Below, one piece after another: positions 1 through 8,588 of a DNA stretch of 58,610 nucleotides. The notes under the pieces were generated by a model. That model searched no databases and had not been told where the DNA came from. It saw nothing but the letters and a program-made list of their open reading frames with translations. Source of the stretch: Micromonospora fulviviridis (GTDB taxonomy: Bacteria; Actinomycetota; Actinomycetes; Mycobacteriales; Micromonosporaceae); NCBI RefSeq assembly GCF_014648395.1, contig NZ_BMRA01000003.1, positions 371,236-429,845 on the forward strand. The letters are read 5' to 3'. The translations under genes and the position numbers were made by a program. Position 1 is the stretch's first letter. Each line of letters starts with the position of its first letter.

Positions 1-1
1 G

Positions 2-991
2 ATCGGCTCCGGCGGCACGCCGTCACCGACCCCCACGACGCCCACGCCGACGCCGACCAGCCCGACGCCGAGCCCCACCCCGACCACCCCGCCGCCGTCC
101 GGCGGCAACCTCGCCCTCGGCCTGCCGGCCACCGCGTCCAGCAGCACCCAGACGTACGCGGCGGCGAACGCGGTGGACGGCAACGCCGGCACCTACTGGG
201 AGAGCGCCAACAACGCGTTCCCGCAGACGCTGACCGTGGACCTCGGCGCGGCGCGCACCGTCGACCGGGTCGTGCTCAAGCTGCCGGCCGGCTGGGAGCG
301 GCGCACCCAGACGCTGTCGGTGCTCGGCTCCACCGACGGATCCACCTGGACCACGCTGAAGGCGTCGGCCGGCTACGCCTTCGACCCGGCCACCGGCAAC
401 ACCGTGACGATCCCGCTGGCGGCGGGGGAGCGGCGGCACCTGCGGCTCAGCGTCACGGGCAACACCGGCTGGCCGGCCGGCCAGGCCGCCGAGTTCGAGG
501 TGTACGGCGGCGGCACCACCACCCCGCCGCCGACCACCACGCCGCCCCCGACCACCACCCCGCCGCCGCCGAGCGGCAACCTGGCCGCCGGGCGGCCGGT
601 CACCGAGACCAGCCACGCCGACGTGTACGGCGCGGCCAACACGGTCGACGGCAACGCCGGCACGTACTGGGAGAGCGCCAACAACGCGTTCCCGCAGTCG
701 CTCACCGTGGACCTCGGCGCGACGTACCCGGTGTCCCGGGTCGTGCTGAAGCTGCCACCCTCGCCGGCCTGGCAGACGCGCACCCAGACGCTGTCGGTGC
801 TCGGCTCCACCGACGGGTCCACCTGGACCACGGTGAAGGCGTCGGCCGGCTACACCTTCGACCCGGCCACCGGAAACACCGCCACCATCACCTTCCCGTC
901 CGCCGGACGCCGGCACCTGCGGCTGAGCTTCACCGGCAACACCGGCTGGCCCGCCGGTCAGCTCGGCGAGTTCGAGGTGTACGCCACCTGA
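2..991 (+). CDS. Secreted protein with two F5/8-type-C (discoidin) domains, C-terminal part
   Basis: The gene is open at the left edge, so the N-terminus and any catalytic domain are unseen. The visible part starts with a Pro/Thr/Ser linker, then a discoidin-like beta-sandwich (about nt 106-504) with NAVDGNAGTYWES, a second Pro/Thr linker (nt 505-575), and a second discoidin domain (nt 576-991). These domains usually act as carbohydrate-binding modules (CBM32-like) on exported glycosidases. Both copies are close in sequence to each other and to the discoidin domains of the next gene, which suggests recent module duplication. The next gene is a GH87 glucanase in the same orientation, 91 bp downstream with a strong hairpin between them, so this is probably a separately terminated polysaccharide-active enzyme. 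The enzyme family cannot be told from what is visible. Confidence 0.85.
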   Translation: MGSGGTPSPTPTTPTPTPTSPTPSPTPTTPPPSGGNLALGLPATASSSTQTYAAANAVDGNAGTYWESANNAFPQTLTVDLGAARTVDRVVLKLPAGWERRTQTLSVLGSTDGSTWTTLKASAGYAFDPATGNTVTIPLAAGERRHLRLSVTGNTGWPAGQAAEFEVYGGGTTTPPPTTTPPPTTTPPPPSGNLAAGRPVTETSHADVYGAANTVDGNAGTYWESANNAFPQSLTVDLGATYPVSRVVLKLPPSPAWQTRTQTLSVLGSTDGSTWTTVKASAGYTFDPATGNTATITFPSAGRRHLRLSFTGNTGWPAGQLGEFEVYAT

Positions 992-998
992 CCGCCCC

Positions 999-1026
999 GG
1001 GGTCCCCGCGGCGCGGCGGGGACCCC
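999..1026. terminator. Intrinsic-type hairpin after the discoidin gene
   Basis: An 11-bp GC-only stem (999-1009 paired with 1016-1026, core GGGGTCCCC/GGGGACCCC) with a 6-nt loop begins 8 bp after the stop codon. There is no T-tract, as is common in actinomycetes. Confidence 0.6.
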
Positions 1027-1082
1027 GTCCACCCCCCACCACACCACCTCTCCACGTCCCCGGAAGAAGGTGTCCCTCCACC

Positions 1083-4000
1083 ATGTCCAGATTCCGTACC
1101 CGGCTGGTCGCGGTGCTCGCCGCGGTCGCGCTGGCCGTCACGGCCCCGCCCCCGTCCCCGGCCGCCGCGGCCGGCGGTCCCAACCTCGCGCTGGGCCGCA
1201 CCGCCACCGCCAGCAGCGCCAACGGCCCGTACGCGGCCGGCAACCTCACCGACGGCAACGCCGGCAGCTACTGGGAGAGCGCCGGCAGCACCTTCCCCCA
1301 GTGGGCCCAGGTCGACCTCGGTTCCGCCCAGTCGGTCGACCAGGTCGTGCTGAAGCTTCCCGCCGGCTGGGAGTCCCGCACCGAGACCCTGTCGGTGCAG
1401 GGCAGCACCGACGGAAGCAGCTTCACCACCCTGCTCGCCTCGGCCGGGCGCACGTTCAGCCCGGCCAACGGCAACACGGTCGCGCTGAGCTTCCCGGCCA
1501 CCAGCGCCCGCCACGTCCGGATCACGGTCACCGCCAACACCGGCTGGGCCGCCGCGCAACTCGCCGAGCTGGAGGTGTACGGGGCGGCGAACTCGTCGAC
1601 CAACCTGGCCCTGGGCCGGGCCATGGCGGAGAGCAGCCACTCCGACGTCTACGGCGCGGCCAACGCCAACGACGGCAACCCGGCCACCTACTGGGAGAGC
1701 GCCAACAACGCCTTCCCGCAGTGGATCCGGGTCGACCTCGGCGCCGCCGTGGTGGCCAACAAGGTGGTGCTCAAGCTGCCCGCCGGCTGGCCGGCGCGCA
1801 CCCAGACGCTGACGGTGCAGGGCAGCACCGACGGCTCCACCTTCACCACGCTCGTCGCCTCCGCCGGGTACGCCTTCGACCCCGCCGGCGGCAACACGGT
1901 CACCGTCACGTTCGGCACGACCACCACCCGGTACGTGCGGCTGCTGGTCACCGCCAACACCGGCTGGCCCGCCGGCCAGGTCGCCGAGCTCGAGGTCTAC
2001 GGCCCGGCCACCGGCGACACCCAGCCGCCGAGCGCCCCCGGCAACCTGGCCCTCACCGAGCCCGCCGCCGACCAGGTCCGGCTCACCTGGACGGCGTCCA
2101 CCGACAACGTCGGCGTCACCGGCTACGACATCTACGCCAACGGCACGCTGCGCACCAGCGTCGGAGCGTCGACCCTCACGTACACCGACACCCAGCCGGC
2201 CGGGGCGACGGTCTCCTACTACGTCCGGGCCCGCGACGCGGCCGGCAACCAGTCCGCCAACAGCAACACCGTCACCCGCACCGGCAACACCGGGGACACC
2301 ACGGCACCGACCGCGCCGGGCAACCTGGCGTACACCCAGCCGGCGGCCGGGCAGATCCGGCTGACCTGGACGGCGTCGACTGACAACGTCGGCGTCACCG
2401 GCTATGACGTCTACGCCAACAACGCACTGCGCGGCAGTGTCAACGGCTCCACCCTGACGTACACCGACAGCCAGCCGGACAGCGCCACCGTCTCCTACTA
2501 CGTGCGGGCCCGCGACGCGGCCGGGAACGTCTCGGCGACCTCCAACACGGTCACCCGGACGGGCAGCACGCCGGGCGGCACCAACCTGGCCGCCGGCAAG
2601 CCGATCACCGCCTCCTCGGTGGTGCACGTGTTCAACGCGGTCAACGCCAACGACGGCGACGTGACGACCTACTGGGAGGGTGCGCCGGGGGCGTACCCGA
2701 GCACGCTGACCGTGGCGCTCGGCGCCAACGCCAGCATCAGCGCCATCGTGGTGAAGCTCAACCCGGACCCGGTGTGGGGGCCGCGCACGCAGACCTTCCA
2801 GGTGCTCGGCCGGGAGCAGTCCGCCTCCGGGTTCACCACCGTGGTCGGCTCGGCGACGTACTCGTTCAGCCCGAGCAGCAGCAACACGGTGACCATCCCG
2901 GTGAGCGCCACGGCCGCGGACGTGCGGCTCCAGTTCACCGCCAACTCGGGCTCGTCCAACGGGCAGGTCGCGGAGTTCCAGGTGATCGGCACCCCGGCGC
3001 CGAACCCGGACCTCACCGTCACGGCCCTGTCCGCGGCGCCGTCCGCGCCGGTGGAGACCGACCCGGTCACCCTCTCCGCCACCGTCCGCAACGCCGGCAC
3101 CGCGCCGGCCGCCGCCTCCGCGGTGACCTTCAACCTGGGTACGACGAAGGTCGGCACCGCGGCGGTCGGCGCGCTCGCGGCCGGCGCCTCGGCGACCGTG
3201 TCGGTCAACATCGGCGCGCGCAACGCCGGCACCTACGAGGTGACCGCCACGGCCGACGAGGCGAACACGGTCATCGAGCAGAACGAGTCGAACAACAGCC
3301 GCACCGCCTCGCTGACGGTGAGCGCCGTGCCCAGCTCCGACCTGGTGGCCGGGGCGGTGAGCTGGTCACCCGGCACGCCGACCGCCGGCGCCGCGGTCAA
3401 CTTCTCGGTGTCGATCCGCAACCAGGGCACCGTGGCCTCGGCCGCCGGGGCGCACGGCATCACCCTCACCGTGCTGAGCGACAGCGGCGCGGTGGTGCGC
3501 ACCCTCACCGGCTCGTACAGCGGCACCCTGGCGGCCGGGGCGACGAGCCCGCCGGTCAGCCTGGGGACCTGGACGGCGGCGAACGGGAGGTACACCGTGC
3601 GGGTGGCGCTCGCCGCCGACGCCAACGAACTGCCGGTCAAGCAGCAGAACAACACCAGCGACCGGGCGCTCTTCGTCGGGCGGGGCGCGAACGTCCCGTA
3701 CGACACGTACGAGGCCGAGGACGGCCGGGTCGGCGGCGGCGCGCAGGTGATCGGGCCGAACCGGACCATCGGCGACCTGGCCGGCGAGGCGTCCGGCCGC
3801 CGGGCGGTCACCCTGAACACCACCGGCGCGTACGTCGAGTGGACCACCCGGGCCGCCACCAACACCCTGGTCACCCGCTTCTCCATCCCGGACGCCCCGG
3901 GCGGCGGCGGGATCGACTCGACGTTGAACATCTACGTCAACGGGGTGCTGCACAAGCCGATCAACCTGACCTCGAAGCACATCTGGCTCTACGGGGCCGA

Positions 4001-5366
4001 GGCGGGCCCGAGCGACTCGCCGGGCGCCGGCGCGCCCCGCCACCTGTACGACGAGGCCAACGTGATGCTGAACTCGACCGTCCCGGCCGGCGCCACCATC
4101 CGGCTCCAGAAGGACCCGGCCAACAGCACCACGTACGCGATCGACTTCGTCAACACCGAACTGGTGTCGCCGCGGGCCAACCCGGACCCGGCCCGTTACA
4201 AGGTGCCGAACGGCTTCAGCCACGCCGACGTGCAGAACGCGCTGGACGCCGTCCGGATGGACACCACCGGCAACCTCGTCGGCGTCTACCTGCCGCCGGG
4301 CACCTACGACACCGCGCAGAAGTTCCAGGTGTACGGCAAGGCGGTCACGGTGGTCGGCGCGGGCATGTGGTACACCCGCTTCCAGACGCCCACCAACCAG
4401 CAGAACACCGACGCCGGTTTCCGGGTGGAGTCCTCGGCGAGCGGGTCGACCTTCGCCCACCTGGCGTTCTTCGGCAACTACACCAACCGGATCGACGGTC
4501 CGGGCAAGGTGTGGGGCGAGCTGAAGGACGTCGACAACATGACGCTGGACAGCGTCTGGGTCGAGCACACCGTCTGCGCGTACTGGGGGGTGAGCGTCAG
4601 CGGGCTGACCATCCGGGACAGCCGGTTCCGGGACACCTTCGCCGACGCCGTGAACATGACCAACGCCAGCACCAACAACCTGGTCACCAACTCGGAGGGC
4701 CGCTCCAACGGCGACGACGCCTTCGCGCTGTTCTCCGCGACCGACCAGGGCGGCTCGGGCGGCAACCACGGCAACGTGTTCGAGAACCTGACCGCCACGC
4801 TCACCTGGCGGGCGGCCGGGGTGGCCGTGTATGGCGGCTACGACAACATCTTCCGCAACCTCTACATCGCCGACATGCTGACGTACTCGGGCATCACCAT
4901 CAGCTCGCTGGACTTCGGCTACCCGTTCGTCGGGTTCGGCGCCAGCCCGCCCACCCAGTTCCAGAACGTCTCGCTGATCCGGGCGGGTGGGCACTTCTGG
5001 GGTGCGCAGACGTTCCCCGCGATGTGGCTCTTCTCCGCCTCCAAGGAGTTCCGCGGCATCCGGGTGTCCGACGTGGACATCGTCGACCCGACGTACTCCG
5101 GGATCATGTTCCAGACCAAGTACAACGGCAGCCAACCGGAGAACCCGGTCACCGACACGGTCCTCACCAACGTGTCGATCTCCGGGGCGAGGCGCAGCGG
5201 TGACGCCTTCGACGCCAAGTCGGGCTTCGGCATCTGGGTCAACGAGATGCCCGAGCCGGGGCAGGGTCCGGCGGTCGGCTCCGCCACCTTCACCAACCTC
5301 CGGCTGACCGACAACTACCAGGACATCAGGAACACGACCAGCACGTTCACCATCACCCGGAACTGA
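1083..5366 (+). CDS. Secreted multimodular GH87 alpha-1,3-glucanase (mutanase/mycodextranase type)
   Basis: 1427 residues. The order is: signal peptide (1-29), two F5/8-type-C domains (about 30-165 and 170-305), two fibronectin III domains (310-400, 403-495), a third discoidin domain (500-635), two CARDB adhesion-like domains (640-745, 750-860), then a C-terminal catalytic part starting with a CBM6-like YEAED segment (about 869) and a right-handed beta-helix. The catalytic assignment rests on Asp1188 (FADAVNM) followed by Asp1211-Asp1212 (NGDDAFAL). The 23/24-residue spacing equals that of the three catalytic aspartates known for GH87. The enzyme should hydrolyse alpha-1,3-glucan of fungal walls or mutan outside the cell. 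The ATG at 1083 follows a GGAAGAAGG-type ribosome site and starts a good Sec signal. The gene ends in a strong hairpin. The exact substrate and endo/exo mode are not visible. Confidence 0.85.
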   Translation: MSRFRTRLVAVLAAVALAVTAPPPSPAAAAGGPNLALGRTATASSANGPYAAGNLTDGNAGSYWESAGSTFPQWAQVDLGSAQSVDQVVLKLPAGWESRTETLSVQGSTDGSSFTTLLASAGRTFSPANGNTVALSFPATSARHVRITVTANTGWAAAQLAELEVYGAANSSTNLALGRAMAESSHSDVYGAANANDGNPATYWESANNAFPQWIRVDLGAAVVANKVVLKLPAGWPARTQTLTVQGSTDGSTFTTLVASAGYAFDPAGGNTVTVTFGTTTTRYVRLLVTANTGWPAGQVAELEVYGPATGDTQPPSAPGNLALTEPAADQVRLTWTASTDNVGVTGYDIYANGTLRTSVGASTLTYTDTQPAGATVSYYVRARDAAGNQSANSNTVTRTGNTGDTTAPTAPGNLAYTQPAAGQIRLTWTASTDNVGVTGYDVYANNALRGSVNGSTLTYTDSQPDSATVSYYVRARDAAGNVSATSNTVTRTGSTPGGTNLAAGKPITASSVVHVFNAVNANDGDVTTYWEGAPGAYPSTLTVALGANASISAIVVKLNPDPVWGPRTQTFQVLGREQSASGFTTVVGSATYSFSPSSSNTVTIPVSATAADVRLQFTANSGSSNGQVAEFQVIGTPAPNPDLTVTALSAAPSAPVETDPVTLSATVRNAGTAPAAASAVTFNLGTTKVGTAAVGALAAGASATVSVNIGARNAGTYEVTATADEANTVIEQNESNNSRTASLTVSAVPSSDLVAGAVSWSPGTPTAGAAVNFSVSIRNQGTVASAAGAHGITLTVLSDSGAVVRTLTGSYSGTLAAGATSPPVSLGTWTAANGRYTVRVALAADANELPVKQQNNTSDRALFVGRGANVPYDTYEAEDGRVGGGAQVIGPNRTIGDLAGEASGRRAVTLNTTGAYVEWTTRAATNTLVTRFSIPDAPGGGGIDSTLNIYVNGVLHKPINLTSKHIWLYGAEAGPSDSPGAGAPRHLYDEANVMLNSTVPAGATIRLQKDPANSTTYAIDFVNTELVSPRANPDPARYKVPNGFSHADVQNALDAVRMDTTGNLVGVYLPPGTYDTAQKFQVYGKAVTVVGAGMWYTRFQTPTNQQNTDAGFRVESSASGSTFAHLAFFGNYTNRIDGPGKVWGELKDVDNMTLDSVWVEHTVCAYWGVSVSGLTIRDSRFRDTFADAVNMTNASTNNLVTNSEGRSNGDDAFALFSATDQGGSGGNHGNVFENLTATLTWRAAGVAVYGGYDNIFRNLYIADMLTYSGITISSLDFGYPFVGFGASPPTQFQNVSLIRAGGHFWGAQTFPAMWLFSASKEFRGIRVSDVDIVDPTYSGIMFQTKYNGSQPENPVTDTVLTNVSISGARRSGDAFDAKSGFGIWVNEMPEPGQGPAVGSATFTNLRLTDNYQDIRNTTSTFTITRN

Positions 5367-5378
5367 CCCTCCGGTCAG

Positions 5379-5419
5379 CGGCGCCGCCGGGGGGACCCCG
5401 TCCTCCCGGCGGCGCCGCA
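5379..5419. terminator. Strong terminator hairpin after GH87 gene
   Basis: A perfect 14-bp inverted repeat (5379-5392 with 5406-5419, arm GCGGCGCCGCCGGG) with a 13-nt loop lies 12 bp after the GH87 stop codon. Confidence 0.75.
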
Positions 5420-5478
5420 GCTATAGATGAACGTCACTCTGATCGGTTAGGGTGGGCCACCGGAGAAGGGAGGTACCG

Positions 5479-5796
5479 ATGCGTCGATCGGTACGGCTGG
5501 TGGCGGCGACCGTCGCCGGCGTCTGCCTGGCGCCCGGGACGGCCGCGGCCGCCCGGGCCGAGACCGTCGTCCCGCGGCACGCCGTCGTGGTGTGCCAGAC
5601 CGCCAGCTTCTACGACAACTACGACTCGGCCCGCGGCCCGTACGGGCTCAAGCGCACCCTCACCTACGGCAACAAGATCGGGCACACCCCCGGGGTCCAC
5701 CCGGTCTACAACGGCTGGGCGGCGTCCTTCGACTTCGGCCCCAACGACTGGGGCTACCTGCGCCTGGAGTGCATCGGAGGCTACGACTCATGGTGA
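5479..5796 (+). CDS. Small secreted protein of unknown function
   Basis: 105 residues with a Sec signal peptide (about 1-28, Arg-Arg start, cleavage near AAARA-ET). The mature part is about 75 residues with two cysteines (VVVCQTA and LRLECIGG), rich in Tyr, Gly and Asn (FYDNYDSARGPYG), so probably one disulfide. The ATG at 5479 has GAGAAGGGAGG upstream, which decides it over the in-frame GTG at 5452. Its stop overlaps the start of the next small secreted gene (ATGGTGA), so the two are translationally coupled and probably work together. I do not recognise the family; it resembles the small actinomycete SH3-like exported proteins in size and layout. Confidence 0.7.
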   Translation: MRRSVRLVAATVAGVCLAPGTAAAARAETVVPRHAVVVCQTASFYDNYDSARGPYGLKRTLTYGNKIGHTPGVHPVYNGWAASFDFGPNDWGYLRLECIGGYDSW

Positions 5797-6074
5797 ACCC
5801 GACCCGGCTCGCCGCCGCCGGCGTGGCCGCCGTCCTCGCGGTGACCGCCCTGCCCACGGCCGCGCACGCCGCCAACGGCACGATCGGGCAGCGGGAGACC
5901 GTCTGCGCCACCGACCTGTTCGTCCGGACCGACCCCAACGGCGCGTGGATGGGCACCCTCTACCGCGGCCAGACCTTCCTGGTCGAGGGGCCCCGCAGCG
6001 GCGGCTACGTGTACGGATTCGCCTACGGGCACGTCAACCGGCGCGGCTGGGTGCAGGACGGCTGGTTCTGCTGA
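5790..6074 (+). CDS. Small secreted SH3-like protein
   Basis: 94 residues; signal peptide with AHA-A cleavage near residue 26. The mature part has a bacterial SH3-like pattern: VRTDPNGAWMGTLYRGQTFLVEG followed by a Gly/Tyr-rich strand region, ending WVQDGWFC, with cysteines CATDLF and the C-terminal Cys that could pair. SH3-like domains of this sort usually bind peptidoglycan or other wall polymers; here that is inference from the strand pattern. The start overlaps the preceding stop by seven bases. Confidence 0.7.
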   Translation: MVNPTRLAAAGVAAVLAVTALPTAAHAANGTIGQRETVCATDLFVRTDPNGAWMGTLYRGQTFLVEGPRSGGYVYGFAYGHVNRRGWVQDGWFC

Positions 6075-6083
6075 CCCGGCCGC

Positions 6084-7142
6084 TCACAGCCCGGCGCACG
6101 CCGAGCCGTCCACCGTGCAGCCCTCCGGCTTCGTGGCCGTCAGGTCGGGATCCCGCACGTCGAACCGGATGGTGGCCGACCCGCCCGCCGGTACCGCCGT
6201 GCCGGTGAAGGTGACCACCGCCCCGTCCTGCTTCGCCTCGGCCCCGTTGACGGTGCCGACGGTGGCGCCGTCGCCGAGCGTGACGGTCACCGTCCAGCCC
6301 GACCGCGCCGCCGAACCGGGATTGCTCAGCACCACCTGGCCGCGGTAGCCGAAGACCCGGTCGGAGACGGTCTCGTAGCTGGCGGCCAGCGGAGCGGCCG
6401 GCGACGGGCTGGGGCTCGGCGCACGGGTGGGGGAGGCGGACGGGGTCGGGTCCGGCGCGACGCTGCGGCGGGTGGCCGACGGCGTGGCCCGCGACGGCGT
6501 CGCCTTCGGCGACCCGCTGCTCGCGGAGGGCACCACCAGCGGCGACGACGGCGGCGCGGCGGCCGGCGCCGGCAGCGCGGGTCGGGTGGCCCAGACCGTC
6601 ACCCCGGCGGCCGCCCCGAGCACCGCCAGCACCCCGGCCACCAGCACCGCCCGGCGGCGACCGGCCCCGCTGCGGGCGTCGCCGAGCAGCCCGACCACCG
6701 GCAGTTCGGCGGTCAGCCCGCCCTCGGCGCGGCGCAGGTCGACCTGCTGGAACGCGAGCCAGTCGAGGATCGCCGGGAGCCGCCCGGTCACCGCACCCTG
6801 GTGCTGCTCGGCGCGCTGGTCGGCGTCCCAGTCGCCCTGCTCCAGCACCTCCCGCACGGACAGCCGGCAACCGTGGTCGGTGGGGACGAGGTCGCAGGCC
6901 AGCCGGGTGCTCCGGTCCCCCTCCCGGCAGCGCAGCACCAGGCGTTCCGGCGCACGCAGCTCGACCACCTCCACCTCGGTGTCGGCGTCGTACCCGGGCA
7001 GCCCCGCGGTCCGCAGCAGGGTCCGGTCACCCAGCGGCTCGCTTCCGGCGAACCACTTGGCGAGCAGCTCCCGTTCCGTCAGCGCCCGCCAGATCCGTGC
7101 CGGCGGGTGGAACAGGTCGACCTCGGTGGCGATCTCGATCAC
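6084..7142 (-). CDS. Membrane protein: SRPBCC (AHSA1-like) domain, one TM helix, CBM2-like exterior domain
   Basis: 352 residues, GTG start. Residues 1-135 form an SRPBCC/AHSA1-type domain (FHPPARIWRALTERELLAKWF; helix PAILDWLAF near 123-131), which normally binds hydrophobic ligands in the cytoplasm. Residues 163-186 are a single transmembrane helix. Residues 188-252 are a Pro/Ser/Thr-rich stalk, and 254-352 look like a CBM2-type beta-sandwich (SYETVSDRVFGYRGQVVLSN, SGWTVTVTLGDG, final Cys pair). The arrangement suggests a sensor with an inner ligand pocket and an outer polysaccharide- or wall-contacting domain. The function is unknown; an SRPBCC domain fused this way is unusual. Confidence 0.7.
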   Translation of the reverse strand: MIEIATEVDLFHPPARIWRALTERELLAKWFAGSEPLGDRTLLRTAGLPGYDADTEVEVVELRAPERLVLRCREGDRSTRLACDLVPTDHGCRLSVREVLEQGDWDADQRAEQHQGAVTGRLPAILDWLAFQQVDLRRAEGGLTAELPVVGLLGDARSGAGRRRAVLVAGVLAVLGAAAGVTVWATRPALPAPAAAPPSSPLVVPSASSGSPKATPSRATPSATRRSVAPDPTPSASPTRAPSPSPSPAAPLAASYETVSDRVFGYRGQVVLSNPGSAARSGWTVTVTLGDGATVGTVNGAEAKQDGAVVTFTGTAVPAGGSATIRFDVRDPDLTATKPEGCTVDGSACAGL

Positions 7143-7190
7143 GCGGAGACTCTAAGGGGCGCCCGTCCCACCATGTCGGACGGGCGATCC

Positions 7191-8522
7191 CTACTCCGCG
7201 GGCCGGTCCGGGCCGCCGTCGTGCCAGCGGGCACGGAAGGCCGCCTCGCTCGCCTCGTGGCTGGCCTTCTCCTCGTAGACGGCCCGGCGCAGCGCGGCGC
7301 GGGCCTCCGCCATCATCACCAGCTCGACCGCGACGAGCGCGACGCAGATCGCGGTGAGCAGGCCGAGCGCGGCGAGCGCCGGCAGGTGCCGGCCGGCCGG
7401 CAGCCCGGCGGCGAGCGCGGCGAGGGCGGCGACCCGGGTCCACGACACGGTCCGCAGGGTCCGCAGCTGGAACGCCATGTCCGCGGCGAGGTAGAGCATC
7501 ACGCCGGCGAAGAGCAGTGGCACCGCCGGGCCGTGGGCCTGCTCGGCCACCCCGCCGACCGGGTCGGTGATCGTCCGGACCACCTCCTCCGCGCCGATCG
7601 CGAAGAGGATCACCCCCGCGATCATGGGAAGGTAGAGATAGGCGTACGCGTCGCGGGCCATCGCCACCCGCGGACGGCCCTGGGCGGCGTGCAGCGCGAT
7701 CCGAGCGGCCGGGCCGATCATGTCGAAGTGCGCCCACCAGAGCGCCGCGGTGAACAGGATGCCGAAGATCGCCGCTGGGATGGCCGGCCAGGTCACCGCC
7801 TTGCCGATCAGGTTGCCGCCGACGCCGACCGAGATCACCGACTCGCCCAGCGCGATGATCAGGATCAGGTCGTAGCGCTCGGTCCAGTGCTCGGCGGAGG
7901 TGATCTGCCAGCCGTCGGTGCCGACCAGCACGCCGCTGGCGTACTGGATGACCACCACGGCGATCCAGAGCCCGTCGCGCACCCAGAGCCCGAGGTCGCG
8001 ATCCCCGATCTCGGGCGGGAGCAGCGCCGCGACCAGCAGCAGGCAGGTGGTGATCAGCACCTCGGGAGCGAGCTGCCAGAGCTTGCGCCGAGCCGGCGGG
8101 TTGCCCCGGGTGGCGTACGCGTAGAGCGACATGTGCACGGCGCGGATCACCATGTAGCTGACGGTCACCAGGATCGGCCCGGCCGCGCCCTCCTGGAAGT
8201 TGGCGAAGGTCTGCGGCAGCGCCAGCGCGAAGGTGAAGAGCGCCACCATGCCGATCACCATGAGCACCGGCACGAAGCCCTCGCCCAGCCGGAGCCGGGT
8301 GGCCACCGCGCTGTGCACCACCCAGCACCACCAGAGCACGGCGAGCACCAGCATGGCGTGCAGCAGTTCCCGCGGGGTCACGTTCGCGGCGGTGGCCCGG
8401 GTGATGATGAAGAACGACACCACGAAGACGAGGTCGAAGAAGACCTCGAACTTGTCCACCCGGGCGGCCGGGGCCACCGGCACGGCGGGCCCCAGCCCCT
8501 TGCCCCACCCGTCGCGGCCCAC
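7191..8522 (-). CDS. Low temperature requirement protein A (LtrA) family membrane protein
   Basis: 443 residues, GTG start, about 11-12 hydrophobic helices. It carries the LtrA opening VDKFEVFFDLVFVVSFF, the region WTERYDLILIIALGESVISVG, and the AYAYLYLPMIAGVILFAIG segment. LtrA proteins are polytopic membrane proteins of unknown molecular role; the name comes from cold-sensitive Listeria mutants. It stands alone between the SRPBCC fusion gene and a GNAT gene, both on the same strand. Confidence 0.85.
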   Translation of the reverse strand: MGRDGWGKGLGPAVPVAPAARVDKFEVFFDLVFVVSFFIITRATAANVTPRELLHAMLVLAVLWWCWVVHSAVATRLRLGEGFVPVLMVIGMVALFTFALALPQTFANFQEGAAGPILVTVSYMVIRAVHMSLYAYATRGNPPARRKLWQLAPEVLITTCLLLVAALLPPEIGDRDLGLWVRDGLWIAVVVIQYASGVLVGTDGWQITSAEHWTERYDLILIIALGESVISVGVGGNLIGKAVTWPAIPAAIFGILFTAALWWAHFDMIGPAARIALHAAQGRPRVAMARDAYAYLYLPMIAGVILFAIGAEEVVRTITDPVGGVAEQAHGPAVPLLFAGVMLYLAADMAFQLRTLRTVSWTRVAALAALAAGLPAGRHLPALAALGLLTAICVALVAVELVMMAEARAALRRAVYEEKASHEASEAAFRARWHDGGPDRPAE

Positions 8523-8588
8523 CGCCCGAGTCTGTCAGCGGCGGGACGGCCCCCGGGGCGGAATCGACCGGCGTCCCGGCCGGCTTCC

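Noticed and set aside
1..110. Pro/Thr codon repeats as a possible satellite or CRISPR-like array
   Set aside because: Repeats are in-frame codons of linker regions without spacers of constant size.
23..1258. Long open frames on the minus strand and in alternate frames (here and throughout, e.g. 45819-48797 and 48209-50659)
   Set aside because: Shadows typical of very GC-rich DNA: compositions dominated by Arg, Gly, Ala, Pro, no recognisable domains, and true domain-bearing genes on the other strand.
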